Part shown: positions 1-7,111 of the stretch, one piece after another
Position numbering within the stretch: position 1 is the first letter of the stretch
Layout: every line of letters begins with the position of its first letter
DNA from: Oscillatoriales cyanobacterium
GTDB lineage: Bacteria > Cyanobacteriota > Cyanobacteriia > Cyanobacteriales > Microcoleaceae
NCBI GenBank assembly: GCA_004292745.1
Contig: RDXH01000084.1
Span: forward strand, 1-39,960
Length of the DNA stretch: 39,960 nt
Direction of reading: 5' to 3'
The notes under the pieces: generated by a model
Database searches by the model: none
The model's input: the letters and a program-made list of their open reading frames with translations, nothing else
Told to the model about the DNA's origin: nothing
Position numbers and translations under genes: made by a program

Positions 1-38
1 TTGAACCTAGTGATGACGACCAGCAAGAGGACGACTAG
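1..38 (+). CDS. Graspetide-type precursor peptide, copy 1 (3' end only)
   Basis: Only the last codons are in the window. Read from base 3, the frame gives EPSDDDQQEDD and a TAG stop. The nine residues after the proline are nearly identical to the end of the complete precursor at 202-426 (TDDDQQEDD), and the DNA of bases 12-38 is identical to 400-426. This is therefore a tandem paralogue with Ser in place of Thr at the putative ester donor position. Acidic C-terminal residues next to Thr/Ser are what ATP-grasp ligases of the microviridin/graspetide type crosslink. The N-terminus lies upstream of the window. Identification rests on the paralogue and the adjacent ligase gene. Confidence 0.7.
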   Translation, partial: EPSDDDQQEDD

Positions 39-83
39 AATTTTGAATTACTAAGAAATAATTCGATCGCCCTTTATGTTCTT

Positions 84-120
84 GAAAGACCTGTATTAAT
101 TTTTGCATAACAGGTCTTTC
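84..120 (+). terminator. 11-bp perfect hairpin downstream of precursor copy 1
   Basis: GAAAGACCTGT (84-94) and ACAGGTCTTTC (110-120) are perfect inverted repeats around a 15-base AT-rich loop. There is no long T tract, so it may be an attenuator or RNA-stability stem rather than a strong terminator. A decayed copy (473-483 with 499-509, one mismatch and one G-U) follows precursor copy 2, just before the ligase gene. Confidence 0.5.
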
Positions 121-201
121 ACTGTCAACATTATTTCAATTGGTTTGGTTGTGATACCAGTTTCAAAAAAATGTAAAACCATAACTCAAAAAAACTAACT
201 T

Positions 202-426
202 ATGACGACTACCCAACTCGCTCTTGACAAAAAAGCAAATCCTTTGATGATGCACCTCAGCATCTCGCCCAAGTACGGCATCTCCCAAGAGCAATCTAGC
301 TACGATCCCACCACCCAGACTTCCAACATCTCCTCCATGAGTGGCTCCTGGTGTGCTCGCAGTAGCTCCACTGGAGATCTTATTTTCAGACCTCCTACTG
401 ATGACGACCAGCAAGAGGACGACTAG
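202..426 (+). CDS. Graspetide-type (ATP-grasp-modified) precursor peptide, copy 2
   Basis: Encodes a 74-residue peptide 114 bp upstream of an ATP-grasp peptide ligase. It has a leader-like N-terminal part, a YDPTTQ motif at about residues 34-39 that resembles motifs I associate with ATP-grasp target RiPP precursors, a Ser/Thr-rich centre (residues 38-57) and a core-like C-terminus ending TDDDQQEDD (66-74). Thr66 or nearby Ser/Thr residues and the Asp/Glu cluster are candidate partners for omega-ester bonds, by analogy with microviridins. No PFFARFL-type microviridin leader motif is seen, so it is probably a different graspetide group. No clear Shine-Dalgarno precedes the ATG. The function (often protease inhibition in known graspetides) is not shown here. 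No peptidase or transporter gene lies nearby within the window. Confidence 0.7.
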   Translation: MTTTQLALDKKANPLMMHLSISPKYGISQEQSSYDPTTQTSNISSMSGSWCARSSSTGDLIFRPPTDDDQQEDD

Positions 427-539
427 ATTTTTGTCTGCTTAACCGATTATTTTTATCGCCCTTTATGTTCTTGAAATACTTGTATGAATTTTTGCATTAC
501 AGGTCTTTCACTGTCAACTTTATTTCAATGAATTTAGTT

Positions 540-1511
540 ATGACCGACCTTTTAATCGTGACTTCCGAGACAGACATTCATGCAGATGTCGTTATCAACG
601 AATTGCAAAAATCAAATATTCGAGCAATTAGATTAAATTCAGAAAGTTTTATTCAAAAAAGTCATTATTTTTATGAATGGCAAGCTTCTGGCAATCCCAG
701 TCAAAGTTTTTTGTCCTTTGAAGACTCCTTGAAAGAAGTTCAAGATATTGGCGTGATTTGGTGGCGAAAACCACAAGATTATCAAGTGTTTTCAGAAGTT
801 AATGATGCTTGGGCAATCAAGTATTGTCAAGAAGAAACAGAATCTTTGATGTATTCTCTTTCTGGACTCTATCCCAAAGCTAGATGGGTGAGCATCAACC
901 AAATCCCCATTGCTCACAAGCTGGGAATTACTATCCCTCCAACACTCGTCACCAATTCCTACGATGCTGCTTGCAACTTTGTGACACAACAGGGTAAGTG
1001 CATTGTTAAACCGATGCGCTACTCTGGATTCTTACATGATGACAAGCAGTACGCTTGCTACACTCGCCCCATTGATGTAGAAACACTCTTAGAATTTCAA
1101 GAAAGCATTCGATTAGCACCAGTTTTTATTCAAAAACGCATTCAAAAAAAAGCTGAATATCGAGTTACATTAATCGGCAAGCAAAGTTTTGTCTGTCGCA
1201 TTGATGCCAAACATACCAACGATTCAGATGTGACTTTGGATTGGCGCGTCACCGAACCGGATAAACTTGTTCATGTTCCCGACAAGCTACCAATGGATTA
1301 CCTCAACAAACTCCATCAAATGCTTGACGAGTTTGGTCTGAATTTTGGTGCATTCGACATCATTCGCGACGATGATGATACGCTCTATTTTATCGAACTC
1401 AATCCCAACGGACAGTGGTATTGGATCGAAATTCTCACTAAAATGCCTATGGTTCGCGCCATGGTGGAACTCATCGAATATTTAGCGCTGCAATATCAAC
1501 AGGATTGCTGA
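540..1511 (+). CDS. ATP-grasp peptide ligase, MvdC/MvdD-like (graspetide maturation)
   Basis: A 323-residue protein starting MTDLLIVTSETD, which matches the usual N-terminus and length of MvdC/MvdD/MdnB/MdnC-type RiPP ligases. The frame is open back to 465, but those codons lie in the duplicated hairpin flank, so ATG 540 (or 528) is preferred. ATP-grasp features include KCIVKPMRYSG for nucleotide binding (about residues 153-163), the strand VFIQKRIQKKAEYRV, and the metal-binding end FIELNPNGQWYWIE near residue 290. The family uses ATP to activate Asp/Glu side chains of a bound precursor and forms lactones with Thr/Ser or lactams with Lys. Only one ligase is visible, so ester-only crosslinking is likely but inferred. 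It is cytoplasmic and probably transcribed with the precursor upstream. Confidence 0.85.
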   Translation: MTDLLIVTSETDIHADVVINELQKSNIRAIRLNSESFIQKSHYFYEWQASGNPSQSFLSFEDSLKEVQDIGVIWWRKPQDYQVFSEVNDAWAIKYCQEETESLMYSLSGLYPKARWVSINQIPIAHKLGITIPPTLVTNSYDAACNFVTQQGKCIVKPMRYSGFLHDDKQYACYTRPIDVETLLEFQESIRLAPVFIQKRIQKKAEYRVTLIGKQSFVCRIDAKHTNDSDVTLDWRVTEPDKLVHVPDKLPMDYLNKLHQMLDEFGLNFGAFDIIRDDDDTLYFIELNPNGQWYWIEILTKMPMVRAMVELIEYLALQYQQDC

Positions 1512-1593
1512 ATTCGATCGCGAATTACACATTTTATTAGGATTGCTTCGTTCCTCCTATCGGACAAGGATTCAACGGGAGCATCCCGATTTT

Positions 1594-1668
1594 GTAGGGG
1601 CGAAGCATGACCGCAGATAAGTTATTGGTTAAAAGGAAAGATTTACTACGGTCATGCTTCGCCCCTAC
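1594..1668. repeat. Inverted repeat with 20-bp perfect arms overlapping the HD gene end
   Basis: Arm 1594-1613 (GTAGGGGCGAAGCATGACCG) is perfectly complementary to 1649-1668. The right arm contains the TAG stop (1665-1667) of the HD-domain gene on the minus strand. It resembles the mobile palindromes common in filamentous cyanobacteria and may also end transcription of both convergent genes. Confidence 0.8.
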
Positions 1669-2519
1669 CGATATTCCTCAGATATCACCTGAGAATGCTC
1701 CACCCGAAACACATTCGCGCTCAAATTAGCCACAACTTGTTTCCCCTGCTGCGTCAGTTCCAAATAGCCGATCGCATCTTTTACATACCGATGAACCACA
1801 TTCCAATAAAACTTAGAATACCCATCCCGTAAATCCCCCGGATTCCTATACCCCAAAACCTGATTCTGACCCGTTTCCTCAAACTCGTAAAACAACGCAG
1901 TAATCTTTTGCAAATATCGCGGATCGCTCAACTGACCAATTAAATCAGCCGCACGAACTAAACCCGGATAATTGACCGTATCTTGATAATCTTCCTCCGC
2001 TGGCACCGGGAAACGAGTTAGCTCAATATTACGCTTAACCAGCTCCGCATCAATCAGTTTATGACCGCCAAAACGCTCAGAAACAAACATTTTGCTGCGA
2101 TCGACATGATAGGGAGTCAAACTAGCATCCGTCGCACCCAGAGGCAGTTTTATTTTCCCATCACCCACCCCCGTCGCATACATCCTCAAATCAGTTTGAT
2201 CGAGACGGCAAACTCCCTTCACATACCCAATATCGTGACATAGCAAAGCTATGTGGAAATGCAGCCAATCTTCACAGGAAACACCCCCTTCACGAATGTG
2301 TTTGCCACGCATAATTTCCTGTCCCACCAAGGTCACTAAAATAGTATGTTCTACATTGTGGTAAAGAGCATCGCTATTGGCAATATTTTGCAAGGCCATA
2401 TCCGCTACCCAGCAAATAATCTCTCCATAGTCTGACTTGAAGCCACCGTAAGTGTGGCGGTATCCTTCAATCAGCCGATTTACGAAAGCTTTAATCAGTA
2501 ATTCTGTGGCATTAAACAT
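1665..2519 (-). CDS. HD-domain metal-dependent phosphohydrolase-like protein
   Basis: A protein of about 284 residues from ATG 2519, which is preceded on the minus strand by GGGAAG five bases upstream; the frame is open to 2540. The HD superfamily signature is present: HNVEH at about residues 54-58, then HIALLCHDIGY about 40 residues later, giving the paired His and His-Asp metal ligands. A later Asp (about 186) in LVRAADLIGQLSD fits the fourth ligand. HD proteins hydrolyse phosphate esters, often of nucleotides or signalling molecules; the substrate cannot be read from the sequence. It resembles a conserved cyanobacterial HD family with no assigned pathway. It is monocistronic and convergent with the ATP-grasp gene. 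Its stop codon lies inside an inverted-repeat arm, so the last residues may be repeat-derived. Confidence 0.8.
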   Translation of the reverse strand: MFNATELLIKAFVNRLIEGYRHTYGGFKSDYGEIICWVADMALQNIANSDALYHNVEHTILVTLVGQEIMRGKHIREGGVSCEDWLHFHIALLCHDIGYVKGVCRLDQTDLRMYATGVGDGKIKLPLGATDASLTPYHVDRSKMFVSERFGGHKLIDAELVKRNIELTRFPVPAEEDYQDTVNYPGLVRAADLIGQLSDPRYLQKITALFYEFEETGQNQVLGYRNPGDLRDGYSKFYWNVVHRYVKDAIGYLELTQQGKQVVANLSANVFRVEHSQVISEEYR

Positions 2520-3349
2520 ATTCACTTCCCTGCTCGACACTAGCGGTTTAAATATTTTTATCCTGGTTTTTTAGGGGCTGCTGTTTTAGGTGAATTTTTA
2601 GCTACTTTTTCCTCTCGATTCCCGTTCTTATCTACAAGTATCTACTAATAGATTATCAACGACGAAGGCTGAAATTAGCGATCGAACAACTAGCTACTCC
2701 AGGCGCACCCTAAATAATTGGCATCTATAGGCGATCGAGGTGTCAAACCCTTCAAGCACCACTAAGCCCTGACAATCAAGCTATTTCGTTAAAGAAAATC
2801 CCACATCTGACATCTAACATCCAAAATTGCTTGACTTCTTCCGCTGCGATCGCCCTAGGGCTGGGTATTTCACTCAACAGAACACATTAACAGTATAACT
2901 TGGTACAACTACTTAGCTAGGACTCGCGATCGAACATCTATTCAATCTAACTACTCTCCCACTGAATCCGCAAGTCTAGCGGGAAATAGCTAAATCTTGG
3001 TAAGGATTTTGAGAAAAAATACTTAGGGTCTAGTTATCACAAACCTCAGTAATTATGACTAATAATAACTCTACTTCATCATCCACTCAATCCGTATATT
3101 CTCAGGTGACGAGCATAAGTCTTTTTTGTGACAATTCCATTCTCAAGAGGCGATCGCCACACCTAATCTTTGTGATGGCAAACCAAAATCAATGTGATCT
3201 GTATCACTTTTAGCAACTATAACAGCATATATAATATAAAAAATAAAATAACAAATTAAGTGCATCTTTCCATAATTCCTGTCCGCTAAATTTTTCTTCG
3301 ATACATTATCTCCTCCACTTAATCATCTTCATAATCAAGGTTCTAGGCA
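2520..3349. other. Intergenic region, 830 bp, between divergent genes
   Basis: No convincing gene. It contains several CGATCG/GCGATCGCC motifs and a short open frame (3055-3213) that overlaps a CRP-type site and is not accepted. The 3' part is strongly AT-rich and carries the promoter elements described separately. Confidence 0.6.
3193..3235 (+). promoter_or_regulatory. CRP/SyCRP1-type site with -10 box upstream of the unknown gene at 3350
   Basis: TGTGATCTGTATCACT at 3193-3208 fits the CRP/SyCRP1 consensus TGTGA-N6-TCAC(A). A perfect -10 hexamer TATAAT lies at 3230-3235 and no good -35 is seen. With a start near 3242 the site would be centred at about -41.5, the classical class II activator position. 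This predicts cAMP-dependent activation and an RNA leader of about 108 nt. Site and spacing are seen directly; regulation is inferred. Confidence 0.6.
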
Positions 3350-4162
3350 ATGATTCAAGCACAAAATAAATATGCCGACCTTTCTCAGCGCCGACACACA
3401 GATATCCTAGGGCAAATTCCTGTAGAAGTTAAAGATTGGGCCCAAAGCCTCCCTTGGAACAAGCGCCGCTATCTATTGTCCCTCTGTTATATCTTGTGCG
3501 CATCTACTCCCGACTTGCAAGCAGAATTTTTAGATGACTACACGGCAGATGGCTTAATTTCAAAAATGTTTGAAGATGTCGATACTCTACACCGTGTCAA
3601 AGAGTATCTAATCCGGTTCCAAGTTAAAAAAGAATTAAACGAATCAGATTTAAGAACCTACATCAAACAATTTTACATCCACTCTGCTCAACAAGTACGC
3701 GGGCAAAACGACCAGTATTTAGAATCGGCACTTCGTTTCGTTTTGAGTACAGAAGAACGCAATAATGTTTTCAACTACATTTTGGGTTTTGAATTCATGA
3801 AAATAGTATTTCAAATGAGCTGGTTGCAACACGAACGATTGGCGAGACTACAAAAAAATCAGTACCAGTTTATCGAAACCTACATCAAGCCGATTCAACA
3901 CGCACACAAAATCAACGGTATCATTGTCCCAAAAGATGAAAAAATATTTTTTGCTAGGCGCGTCTATTACGTTCAACAGCCGAATATTTCCTACAAAAAA
4001 CTAATTGAATTAGTAACCGCAACTTTTACCACAGAAATGGTAACTAACTGTGGATTTTCTATCAGTCGGCACGCTCAAGCTTTGCACTTTGACTACGATT
4101 ATATCTACAATCCAGAGCCGGAAGAAGCAAGATTTCCAACGGAATTGCAATTTATTTATTGA
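3350..4162 (+). CDS. Conserved cyanobacterial protein of unknown function (270 aa)
   Basis: The 270-residue product is soluble and mostly helical, with no signal peptide, membrane segment or P-loop. Notable stretches are WAQSLPWNKRRYLLSLCYIL (residues 27-46), which looks like a buried helix, EFLDDYTADGLISKM (59-73), and a C-terminal region rich in Tyr and acidic residues. I feel it is conserved in filamentous cyanobacteria but cannot name a function. The ATG follows AAGGTTCTAGGCA, a weak ribosome site. It stands alone, with a CRP-type promoter upstream and heptamer-rich noncoding DNA downstream. The predicted cAMP link would suggest a role in behaviour or surface functions, as for other SyCRP1 targets, but this is speculation. 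Confidence 0.6.
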   Translation: MIQAQNKYADLSQRRHTDILGQIPVEVKDWAQSLPWNKRRYLLSLCYILCASTPDLQAEFLDDYTADGLISKMFEDVDTLHRVKEYLIRFQVKKELNESDLRTYIKQFYIHSAQQVRGQNDQYLESALRFVLSTEERNNVFNYILGFEFMKIVFQMSWLQHERLARLQKNQYQFIETYIKPIQHAHKINGIIVPKDEKIFFARRVYYVQQPNISYKKLIELVTATFTTEMVTNCGFSISRHAQALHFDYDYIYNPEPEEARFPTELQFIY

Positions 4163-4204
4163 TAATCAAGCAAATATAGGCTTTCGAGCTGTCCTATGAG
4201 GTAC

Positions 4205-4525
4205 GAGCGAGAATTGATAATTGGTAATTGGTAATAGGTAATGGGTAATAGGTAATAGGTAATGGGTAATTAATAATGCCCTATAGCCTATGCCCCATGC
4301 TTCGACCCGCTCGCGAAGCCGAAGGACTCAGTACAAGTTACCCATTACCCATTACCCATTATATCAATTCTGGTTGTATCGGAATTGATATAACCGCGAA
4401 GGCGCTAAGGACGCGAAGGAAGAGAAGAGAGAGTTTAATACAGGACTATGAAGAGAGGATTTTATATTACCTATTACCCATTACCCATGCCCCATTACCC
4501 ATTACCCATTACCCATTCTCAAATT
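4205..4525. repeat. Heptamer STRR region (TAATGGG/CCCATTA) with embedded inverted repeats
   Basis: Runs of GGTAATG/GGTAATA on the left and CCCATTA on the right form long complementary blocks. Between them lie an inverted repeat TATATCAATTC/GAATTGATATA (4360-4370, 4382-4392) and a segment CCGCGAAGGCGCTAAGGACG (from 4393) whose relative recurs at 35017. The open frame across it (4276-4551) is repeat translation only. Confidence 0.85.
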
Positions 4526-4661
4526 TCTTAGTGCAAATCCATAGCACCTAGATTCCCTCAGAAGAGATAAAAATGGCCAACTATGCCTTGTGGAGGATAG
4601 TCTGAAATGGTCAATTTTTGGGATAATAAACAGCAGCACTCAAATTAGCTGAGGAACCAAC

Positions 4662-5813
4662 GTGCTGCTATCAAAAGGTTTTGAAGTAGAAATGTATACC
4701 GGCACGCCCGAAGGTGATGTTGTCGGTCTCTCGGATCGCATAGTCGCCGATTTAGAGGGATTTGTGCGGGAACCCGATAGTCGCAATGTAGAGTACACGA
4801 CGGCCCCACTATGCAGCTACGATCGCCTGCTGTGTGCCCTAGTCAAGCCACGAGTCCGGCTGCGACAATACTTAAAACAATTGGGCGACTATACCTTACT
4901 GCCGGGAAGTACCCTGTCTCTGGGAGGGAGCGATCGATTTTACAGATCGGACCCCAACAACCCCTACCACACCTACATCGAGCAAACCTACGGCACTAAA
5001 GTCGTCACCGCCAGCATTCACATCAACATCGGCATCTCTCAACCAGAACTGCTGATGCGGGCAATTCGCCTCGCCCGCGTGGAAGCACCCCTCTACCTCG
5101 CCTTGAGTGCTTCCTCCCCTTTCCTCGATGGCGAAGTCACCGGCTATCATTCCACTCGCTGGGGTTTGTTTCCCAAAACTCCCGCCGTCGTCCCCCTGTT
5201 TGAAAGTCACAAGCATTACATCCAGTGGACTGAGGAACAGCTACAACTCGGTACCATGCAAAACGTCCGCCACCTCTGGTCTGCCGTGCGCCCCAATGGC
5301 GATCGTCGCCCCTACTGTCTCAACCGCCTAGAACTGAGAATTTGTGACCTTGAAGTCAATCCTCTTGCCCTGTTAGCCATTACTGCGTTGCTAGAAGCTC
5401 GGATTGGGCAGATGATGGAAGACCCCAGCTTAGACCCCTTAGAACTGTGCACCTTCCCCGCGGCTACCCGCAACCAAGACTTAGTTGCTCTCACCGATGC
5501 CAACGAAATTGCTGCATCTCGTCACAGTTTGGATGCAGAACTGCGACACTGGCAAGATGGCAAAACTATTCTGGCACGGGATTGGATAGAGGAAATTTAC
5601 CAGCAAGTCTGGCCAATTGCCAAAAAAAGTGGCTTTAGCTGCTTTCTCTCACCGCTCAAAAAGATTCTGCGAGAAGGCAACACCGCCCAGCAGTGGTTAA
5701 AACTCCATGACAGTGGTTTGGACACCCGCAGTATTATTCTGCAAGGGATTAATGGTATGGTTCAACAGGAATGGGAACTCGAAGATAACTTGTGCGCCCA
5801 GTTAGTTGCTTGA
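4662..5813 (+). CDS. gshA: Glutamate-cysteine ligase, cyanobacterial type
   Basis: A 383-residue protein starting at GTG 4662, with GAGGAA about six bases upstream. It opens LLSKGFEVEMYTGTPEGDVV, the recognisable start of the cyanobacterial gamma-glutamylcysteine synthetase family. Length and the motifs EYTTAPLCSYDR, TASIHINIGIS and RLELRICD, which resemble the ATP/glutamate-binding strands of GCS2-type ligases, agree. It makes gamma-glutamylcysteine from glutamate, cysteine and ATP, the first step of glutathione synthesis, in the cytosol. It is free-standing, with a heptamer-repeat region upstream and trmL downstream after about 250 bp. Redox genes nearby (peroxiredoxins at 9.9-11.2 kb) fit functionally but are separate units. 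Confidence 0.9.
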   Translation: MLLSKGFEVEMYTGTPEGDVVGLSDRIVADLEGFVREPDSRNVEYTTAPLCSYDRLLCALVKPRVRLRQYLKQLGDYTLLPGSTLSLGGSDRFYRSDPNNPYHTYIEQTYGTKVVTASIHINIGISQPELLMRAIRLARVEAPLYLALSASSPFLDGEVTGYHSTRWGLFPKTPAVVPLFESHKHYIQWTEEQLQLGTMQNVRHLWSAVRPNGDRRPYCLNRLELRICDLEVNPLALLAITALLEARIGQMMEDPSLDPLELCTFPAATRNQDLVALTDANEIAASRHSLDAELRHWQDGKTILARDWIEEIYQQVWPIAKKSGFSCFLSPLKKILREGNTAQQWLKLHDSGLDTRSIILQGINGMVQQEWELEDNLCAQLVA

Positions 5814-6067
5814 AAAGACAATTTCCAGACAAATCAGAATATTTAATCAATCGCGTCCGACACAGGTTATAAATAAAAGCTATGGTTGCCTCTACCTTTG
5901 GGTAGATTTTTAGAGCAACTACCAAGATGGTGAAGACGCTCTTAATGGCCCGAACCATTAGACATCTCCCTTCTTCCTGTTTCCTGAATTTCCCCCTGCC
6001 CCCCAAGGGCGGAGGGGGGGTGACTTCCTCGTTCTTTCTTCTTGCTGCTTCCTTCTTCTATAGCTTC

Positions 6068-6529
6068 ATGCCCCAACTTGTCTTGATTCACCCCCAAATT
6101 CCCCCCAATACTGGGAATATCGCCCGCACTTGCGCAGCCACAGGCACTGAATTGCATTTGGTCGGGCCACTTGGATTTGAAATTACCGATCGCTACCTGA
6201 AACGGGCTGGTTTAGATTACTGGCCCCATGTCAACCTCCACATTCACGAAAATTTAGAAGCTTTTCTGGCTTGTCAGCAGCAACGGGGAGGACGCTCCAT
6301 CGGATTCAGCACAGGCGGGCGATACAGTTACACGCAATTCCAGTTTCTTGCCAGCGACTGGCTGATGTTTGGCTCCGAAACAGTCGGCATTCCTCAATTT
6401 GTCTTGGATGCCTGCGATGCCACAGTTTTTATTCCCATGAGCCAGCCGGGAGTGCGGAGTTTAAACCTGTCTGTCAGCGCGGCCGTAGGTTTATTTGAGG
6501 CAAAACGACAGTTGGGCGAACTGGGATAA
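6068..6529 (+). CDS. trmL: tRNA (cytidine/uridine-34 2'-O)-methyltransferase, TrmL/SpoU family
   Basis: A 153-residue SPOUT methyltransferase, the usual TrmL length, from ATG 6068 (MPQLVLIHPQIPPNTGNIAR). The frame stays open back to 5927, but that extension crosses low-complexity C/G-rich DNA and has no family resemblance. Motif 1 is PQIPPNTGNIARTCAATG, motif 2 LMFGSETVGIP (about residues 94-104), and motif 3 IPMSQPGVRSLNLSVSAAV (about 123-141), which forms the trefoil knot that binds S-adenosylmethionine. The family methylates the ribose of the wobble base in tRNA-Leu isoacceptors and so supports decoding. It sits alone, and no strong ribosome site is visible before the ATG. Confidence 0.85.
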   Translation: MPQLVLIHPQIPPNTGNIARTCAATGTELHLVGPLGFEITDRYLKRAGLDYWPHVNLHIHENLEAFLACQQQRGGRSIGFSTGGRYSYTQFQFLASDWLMFGSETVGIPQFVLDACDATVFIPMSQPGVRSLNLSVSAAVGLFEAKRQLGELG

Positions 6530-7111
6530 AGAATAATCGATACATACACATATAGATATTTAATACCTTTATATGTCTAGGAAATCTATATCAAAAGATA
6601 AGAAATTTGTATCAAAGCTGTGAGAATCTAAACAGCCAAGATTAATAGATTATGTTGAACCAAAAAGAGATTGTTATCATCAATACCAAAATATTTCAAA
6701 GATGATTGAGCAACCAAAACAGAGTTTTTGAGCGTTATAGCGTTCTAGACGGAACTTAGAACCCTGAGTGGCGCTATATCTAGTAAATATACGGTTGTAG
6801 TTATTTGCGAAGTTAGGATAGAGTGCGATCGTCAAAGATCCTACTCCTAGCCCTAGCGCCAACAGATATTTTATCTATTTGTTCTAGCTATTGCCGTGTA
6901 AGGGTTTTGGGTGCGATCGCCGCCAAATTTACCAGAAAATTTAATTTTTGTAGCTCTGCGAGCTTGTCTAAATTAAAAAATCAAGGTAATCTTGCCTAAG
7001 CATGATAGCTGTCAACAATCAAAATATTCTTGCTTGTTGATAAATCAGTGTCATGCAACCCCTTGCGTGTTTCCAAGGACAGTTAGCGCTTCTCAGTAGG
7101 AGGTCGTTTTT
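6530..7111. other. Intergenic region, 582 bp, upstream of the LysM/M23 gene
   Basis: AT-rich, with one HIP1-like GTGCGATCGCC near 6911. I looked for a ydaO (c-di-AMP) riboswitch, known upstream of some cell-wall peptidase genes, and did not recognise one. No convincing gene on either strand. Confidence 0.5.

Larger units (their letters stand above)
3..549 (+). repeat. Tandem duplication of precursor 3' end plus flank into ligase start (period about 389 bp)
   Basis: Bases 12-38 recur at 400-426. The segment around 65-157 recurs at about 454-549 and shares the run CGCCCTTTATGTTCTTGAAA. The second copy runs into the start of the ATP-grasp gene. In the first copy the equivalent ATG codons are altered (AATTGG and GTGATACC instead of AATGAA and ATGACC), so it cannot initiate there. 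This indicates duplication of the precursor together with the first bases of the ligase gene, followed by drift. Confidence 0.75.

Noticed and set aside
163-414. 83-codon frame antisense to the graspetide precursor
   Set aside because: Mirror of the low-complexity precursor sequence; no ribosome site or family resemblance.
3055-3213. 52-codon frame MTNNNSTSSSTQ...
   Set aside because: Overlaps the CRP-type site, has no ribosome site and no recognisable features.
4276-4551. 91-codon frame in the heptamer region
   Set aside because: Translation of STRR and palindromic repeat DNA only.
5927-6067. N-terminal extension of TrmL
   Set aside because: Crosses a C/G-rich tract and adds residues not found in the family; ATG 6068 gives the standard length.
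6530-7111. c-di-AMP (ydaO) riboswitch before the LysM/M23 gene
   Set aside because: Expected conserved blocks were not found by eye.
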